NCBI RefSeq assembly: GCF_011290365.1
Contig: NZ_CP049786.1
Span: 4,650,001-4,714,000, forward strand
DNA: 64,000 bases
From: Leclercia sp. 29361
GTDB taxonomy: Bacteria; Pseudomonadota; Gammaproteobacteria; Enterobacterales; Enterobacteriaceae
Direction of reading: 5' to 3'
The notes under the pieces were generated by a model. That model did not search any database, was not told where the DNA came from, and saw nothing but the letters and a program-made list of their open reading frames with translations. Shown piece by piece: positions 61,194 to 64,000 of the stretch (position 1 is its first letter; each line of letters starts with the position of its first letter). A program made the translations under genes and the position numbers.

Positions 61194-62146
61194 TGATCGA
61201 GATAAAACACCTGAAAACGCTACAAGCGTTGCGGAACTGCGGTTCTCTCGCGGCGGCAGCGGCCACGCTGCACCAGACGCAATCCGCCCTTTCTCACCAG
61301 TTCAGCGATCTGGAACAACGCCTTGGCTTCCGTCTGTTTGTGCGTAAAAGTCAGCCGCTACGCTTTACGCCGCAGGGGGAGATCCTGCTGCAGCTGGCCA
61401 ATCAGGTGCTGCCGCAGATCGCCAGCGCGCTGCAGGCCTGCCATGAGCCGCAGCAGAGTAAACTGCGCATCGCCATTGAGTGTCACAGCTGTATTCAGTG
61501 GCTGACCCCCGCGCTTGAGAACTTCCGTCAGAAGTGGCCGCAGGTGGAGATGGACTTTAACTCCGGCGTGACTTTCGACCCACAGCCGTCCCTCATACAG
61601 GGCGAGCTGGATCTGGTGATGACCTCGGACATTCTACCTCGCAGCGGTCTGCACTATTCCCCGATGTTTGATTTTGAAGTGCGTCTGGTGCTGGCTCCGG
61701 ATCATCCTCTGGCCGCGAAAACGCGCATCACGCCGGAAGATCTGGCGACGGAAACGCTGCTGATCTACCCGGTTCAGCGCAGTCGTCTGGATATCTGGCG
61801 TCACTTCCTGCAGCCGGCAGGCATCAGCCCGCAGCTGAAAAGCGTGGATAACACCCTGCTGTTGATTCAGATGGTAGCGGCCAGGATGGGCATTGCGGCG
61901 CTGCCGCACTGGGTGGTGGAGAGTTTTGAACGCCAGGGTCTGGTGGTGACCAAGACCCTGGGCGAGGGATTGTGGAGCCGGCTGTATTCTGCTGTGCGTG
62001 ATGGCGAGCAGCGTCAACCGGTTACCGAGGCCTTTATTCGCTCAGCGCGGAACCACGCCTGCGACCATCTGCCGTTTGTGCGGAGCGCGGAGCGACCCAA
62101 CGGCGATGTACCCACAGTGAAGCCAGGATCACCGTCCCCCCAATAA
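61193..62146 (+). CDS. metR: LysR-family regulator MetR
   Basis: Homocysteine-responsive activator of metE and other methionine genes, repressing itself. 317 aa, equal to E. coli MetR and nearly identical through the HTH ([20 protein letters not shown]). Effector domain contains [17 protein letters not shown] and [19 protein letters not shown]. Divergent from metE. Its 3' end overlaps the convergent yigM gene by 113 bases. Confidence 0.97.
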   Translation: MIEIKHLKTLQALRNCGSLAAAAATLHQTQSALSHQFSDLEQRLGFRLFVRKSQPLRFTPQGEILLQLANQVLPQIASALQACHEPQQSKLRIAIECHSCIQWLTPALENFRQKWPQVEMDFNSGVTFDPQPSLIQGELDLVMTSDILPRSGLHYSPMFDFEVRLVLAPDHPLAAKTRITPEDLATETLLIYPVQRSRLDIWRHFLQPAGISPQLKSVDNTLLLIQMVAARMGIAALPHWVVESFERQGLVVTKTLGEGLWSRLYSAVRDGEQRQPVTEAFIRSARNHACDHLPFVRSAERPNGDVPTVKPGSPSPQ

Positions 62147-62933
62147 TAAAGCTCGGCCAGTGCGGTTGTTCCTGCCAGATGGCGAGGTTCACCAGCAGGC
62201 CCGCAGGGACGTGGACGTTGTTCATGATCCCCAGCGTCCCGGCGTCCACCTGTGTGGCGCCGTAGTTCCACATGAAGTAACCCAGCCCGGATGCTACAAC
62301 GCCCAGCCAGATCAGCACGCTCCACTGCAGCGTGGTGGTCGGCAGCTTCTGTGGATTTCCCAGCATGAACCACGCTGCTACCGCCACGATCGCCGCCCCC
62401 ATATAGAACCAGGCAAAGGCGTTGTGCTGCGGCATCGGGCGGGTTTCCATCAGGCGTTTATAGCCCACCATGCCGATCGCAAAGCTGATATTGGCGAGCT
62501 GGACGAACATCAGACCGGTCCAGAAGTGATCGCTCACTTTGTCGTAGCGAATAATTGCCGCACCCGCCACCGCCAGCGCCGCGCTCAGCAGATAGCCCCA
62601 GCGCAAGCGGCGCTTGCTCAGCAGATCGTAAATCAGGGTGATATAGAGCGGCGTCAGGACGGTAAAGAGCAGGAATTCCGATACCGACAGGTAGACGTAC
62701 GCCCGGAAGCTGAACAGGTACATGATGCCAAGCTGCATCGCCCCCACCAGCATATAGAGCAGAATGGTTTTCAGCGTTTGCCCGCGCGTACGCAGGAACG
62801 GCAGGAACACCAGCGCTGCCAGCCCGACGCGCATCAGCACCGAGAAGTAGCTGTCGACCTGCCCGGCAAGGTATTCGCCGATCAGGCTAAAGGAGAAGGC
62901 CCACAGGATAGTGGTGATGGTGAGTAGCGCCAC
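62034..62933 (-). CDS. yigM: Biotin transporter YigM (BioP), EamA/DMT family
   Basis: 299 aa, ten membrane helices of the drug/metabolite transporter superfamily (two EamA repeats). The E. coli orthologue is a high-affinity biotin importer. Similarity runs full length: [19 protein letters not shown] start, [35 protein letters not shown] and the end [15 protein letters not shown] (written here as in the homologue family). Convergent overlap with metR of 113 bases falls in the last 37 codons of both. Confidence 0.94.
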   Translation of the reverse strand: MALLTITTILWAFSFSLIGEYLAGQVDSYFSVLMRVGLAALVFLPFLRTRGQTLKTILLYMLVGAMQLGIMYLFSFRAYVYLSVSEFLLFTVLTPLYITLIYDLLSKRRLRWGYLLSAALAVAGAAIIRYDKVSDHFWTGLMFVQLANISFAIGMVGYKRLMETRPMPQHNAFAWFYMGAAIVAVAAWFMLGNPQKLPTTTLQWSVLIWLGVVASGLGYFMWNYGATQVDAGTLGIMNNVHVPAGLLVNLAIWQEQPHWPSFIIGGTVILASLWVHRRWVAPRSAQTADGRRRGSALSE

Positions 62934-63015
62934 AATGCTTGTCTCTCTGAAAGATGGACAGGCATTGTAGCGAACTCTTCAGTTGACAACTGAACGTTAA
63001 ATAACCAAATGAAGA

Positions 63016-63816
63016 TTATTCAAGGAACAGCTTCCGCAGGTATTTTGGCACCGCGTTGTCACCGTTGGTGCCGATCACTTCCAGCTCCGGGTGCAGGTCT
63101 TTCAGGCGCTGGTGGGCGTTTTCCATAATGCAGCCTTTACCCGCCATGGAGAGCATTTCGGCGTCGTTCATGCCGTCGCCAAAGGCGATGCAGTCCTGCA
63201 GGTTAAAGCCCAGACGTTTGGCCACTGCTTCGAGAGCATGGCCCTTGGAGACGCCGCCGGCCATCACTTCCAGGCAGGTCAGGGTGGAGAAACTGACGTT
63301 AACCCGGTCGCCCCAGCGCGCATTGATCGCCTGCTCCAGCGGCAGCAGCGCTTCATGGCTGTCGGTGGTGAAGAACACTTTGCTGATGCCTTCCGGCTCC
63401 AGCAGGCCCGGTTCATACAGCGAGTAGTTGAAGACCGCCTCTTTGAAGAAACGCATCTCGTCAGGACGGTGGCGGTTCATAAACCATTCATCATCGCGAT
63501 AGACGTTGGTGATGATATCCGGGTTGTTATGCATGATCGCGAACAGATCGGTGGCGATGTCGCGATCGAGGTTGTGGGTGAAGATCAGATTCCCGTCCAG
63601 ATCGTGCACGCGGGCACCGTTGGAGGTGATCATGTAGGATTTGATCTCCAGATTATCGCGGATCTGCCCCACATCAACGTGGTGGCGGCCGGTGGCGAAG
63701 ACAAAATTCACACCACGGGCAGTCAGGAGTTTTAAGGTCTCTTTCGCGTAAGGCGATAAAGTGTGGTCGGGAGAGAGCAGCGTGCCATCTAAATCAGACG
63801 CGACAACCTGGTACAT
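63016..63816 (-). CDS. yigL: HAD-family sugar/pyridoxal phosphatase YigL
   Basis: 266 aa Cof-type HAD phosphatase; in E. coli it dephosphorylates pyridoxal phosphate and sugar phosphates and helps relieve glucose-phosphate stress (SgrS stabilises its message). Nucleophile motif I DLDGTLLSP at 8-16, motif II FATGRHH, motif III Lys in GVSKGHALEAV and motif IV FGDGMNDAEML. Start at 63816 (MYQVVASDLDG); the longer frame to 63921 lies inside pldB. About 25 bases after the pldB stop, giving the conserved pldB-yigL pair. Confidence 0.95.
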   Translation of the reverse strand: MYQVVASDLDGTLLSPDHTLSPYAKETLKLLTARGVNFVFATGRHHVDVGQIRDNLEIKSYMITSNGARVHDLDGNLIFTHNLDRDIATDLFAIMHNNPDIITNVYRDDEWFMNRHRPDEMRFFKEAVFNYSLYEPGLLEPEGISKVFFTTDSHEALLPLEQAINARWGDRVNVSFSTLTCLEVMAGGVSKGHALEAVAKRLGFNLQDCIAFGDGMNDAEMLSMAGKGCIMENAHQRLKDLHPELEVIGTNGDNAVPKYLRKLFLE

Positions 63817-63841
63817 AGGAAAATTTAACCTCTGGTGAATA

Positions 63842-64000
63842 TCAGTTATGCCTGCCGAAAAAGTCGACGATGGCGTGGAGTGCGACTGAGCGCATGGCGT
63901 CCTTTTCGAAAAGGATCTCATGGTACGCGCCGTTTATGACCAGCGGTTGACCCCCTTCGCAAGGGTGACCGGCTGCGGCTCGCAGTTCACAAAAGCGGGT
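63842..64000 (-). CDS. pldB: Lysophospholipase L2 PldB (C-terminal 52 residues)
   Basis: Only the end of the gene is in the window: 52 codons and a TGA at 63842. The reading includes INGAYHEILFEKDAMRSVAL and ends AIVDFFGRHN, matching the C-terminus of E. coli PldB, with the catalytic His in GAYHEILFE. PldB is an inner membrane lysophospholipase. Upstream of yigL as in E. coli. Confidence 0.9.
   Translation of the reverse strand, partial: TRFCELRAAAGHPCEGGQPLVINGAYHEILFEKDAMRSVALHAIVDFFGRHN

Overview
The window is enterobacterial chromosome, closest in gene content to the Enterobacter/Lelliottia/Leclercia side of the Enterobacteriaceae. Most proteins can be matched from memory to Escherichia coli orthologues of equal or nearly equal length. 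An intact ribosomal RNA operon (16S, tRNA-Ile, tRNA-Ala, 23S, 5S) is present. Genus is an inference; family is well supported. No prophage, IS element, integrase, CRISPR array or plasmid gene was seen.

Region 1 (1-8963) is accessory DNA. On the minus strand there is a tightly coupled operon. It starts with a small Cys-rich peptide precursor that has a 15-residue double-glycine leader like that of colicin V. It continues with a membrane-anchored DsbA-like thiol oxidoreductase, a lipid-A-acyltransferase-like protein, an ABC exporter with an N-terminal C39 peptidase domain, a MacA-like adaptor, a MacB-like ABC protein and a NodT-type outer membrane lipoprotein that runs off the left edge. This looks like a dedicated machine to cleave, export, oxidise, perhaps lipid-modify and secrete one peptide, and it is the best candidate for an undescribed system. 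A 748-base A+T-rich stretch without genes separates it from treF.

Region 2 (8964-26757) is the treF-yhjC-yhjD-yhjE-yhjG-pdeH-kdgK-yhjJ-dctA-pdeK block in E. coli order. Three extra genes sit between treF and yhjC: a membrane HEPN/ankyrin-like protein, a GNAT acetyltransferase and an SDR oxidoreductase. A FliA-type promoter precedes pdeH and a KdgR-like operator precedes kdgK.

Region 3 (26758-34579) joins pdeK to birA-murB and the rRNA operon. In E. coli these neighbours are far apart. The rRNA operon has the upstream flank and tRNA spacer of E. coli rrnA (hemG, Ile-Ala) but the downstream flank of rrnB (murB-birA). This suggests an inversion around the origin plus exchange between rRNA operons.

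Region 4 (34580-54449) is the conserved run hemG-trkH-yigZ-pepQ, fadBA, fre-ubiD, rfaH, tatABCD, ubiE-ubiJ-ubiB, rmuC, udp, ysgA. It covers haem synthesis, potassium uptake, fatty-acid oxidation, ubiquinone synthesis and twin-arginine export. One unrecognised small secreted protein lies between fadA and fre.

Region 5 (54450-64000) carries an aryl-beta-glucoside operon (PTS permease, 6-phospho-beta-glucosidase, LicT/BglG antiterminator) behind a clear antiterminator/terminator leader, inserted between ysgA and metE. The conserved metE-metR-yigM-yigL-pldB run follows, and pldB is cut by the right edge.
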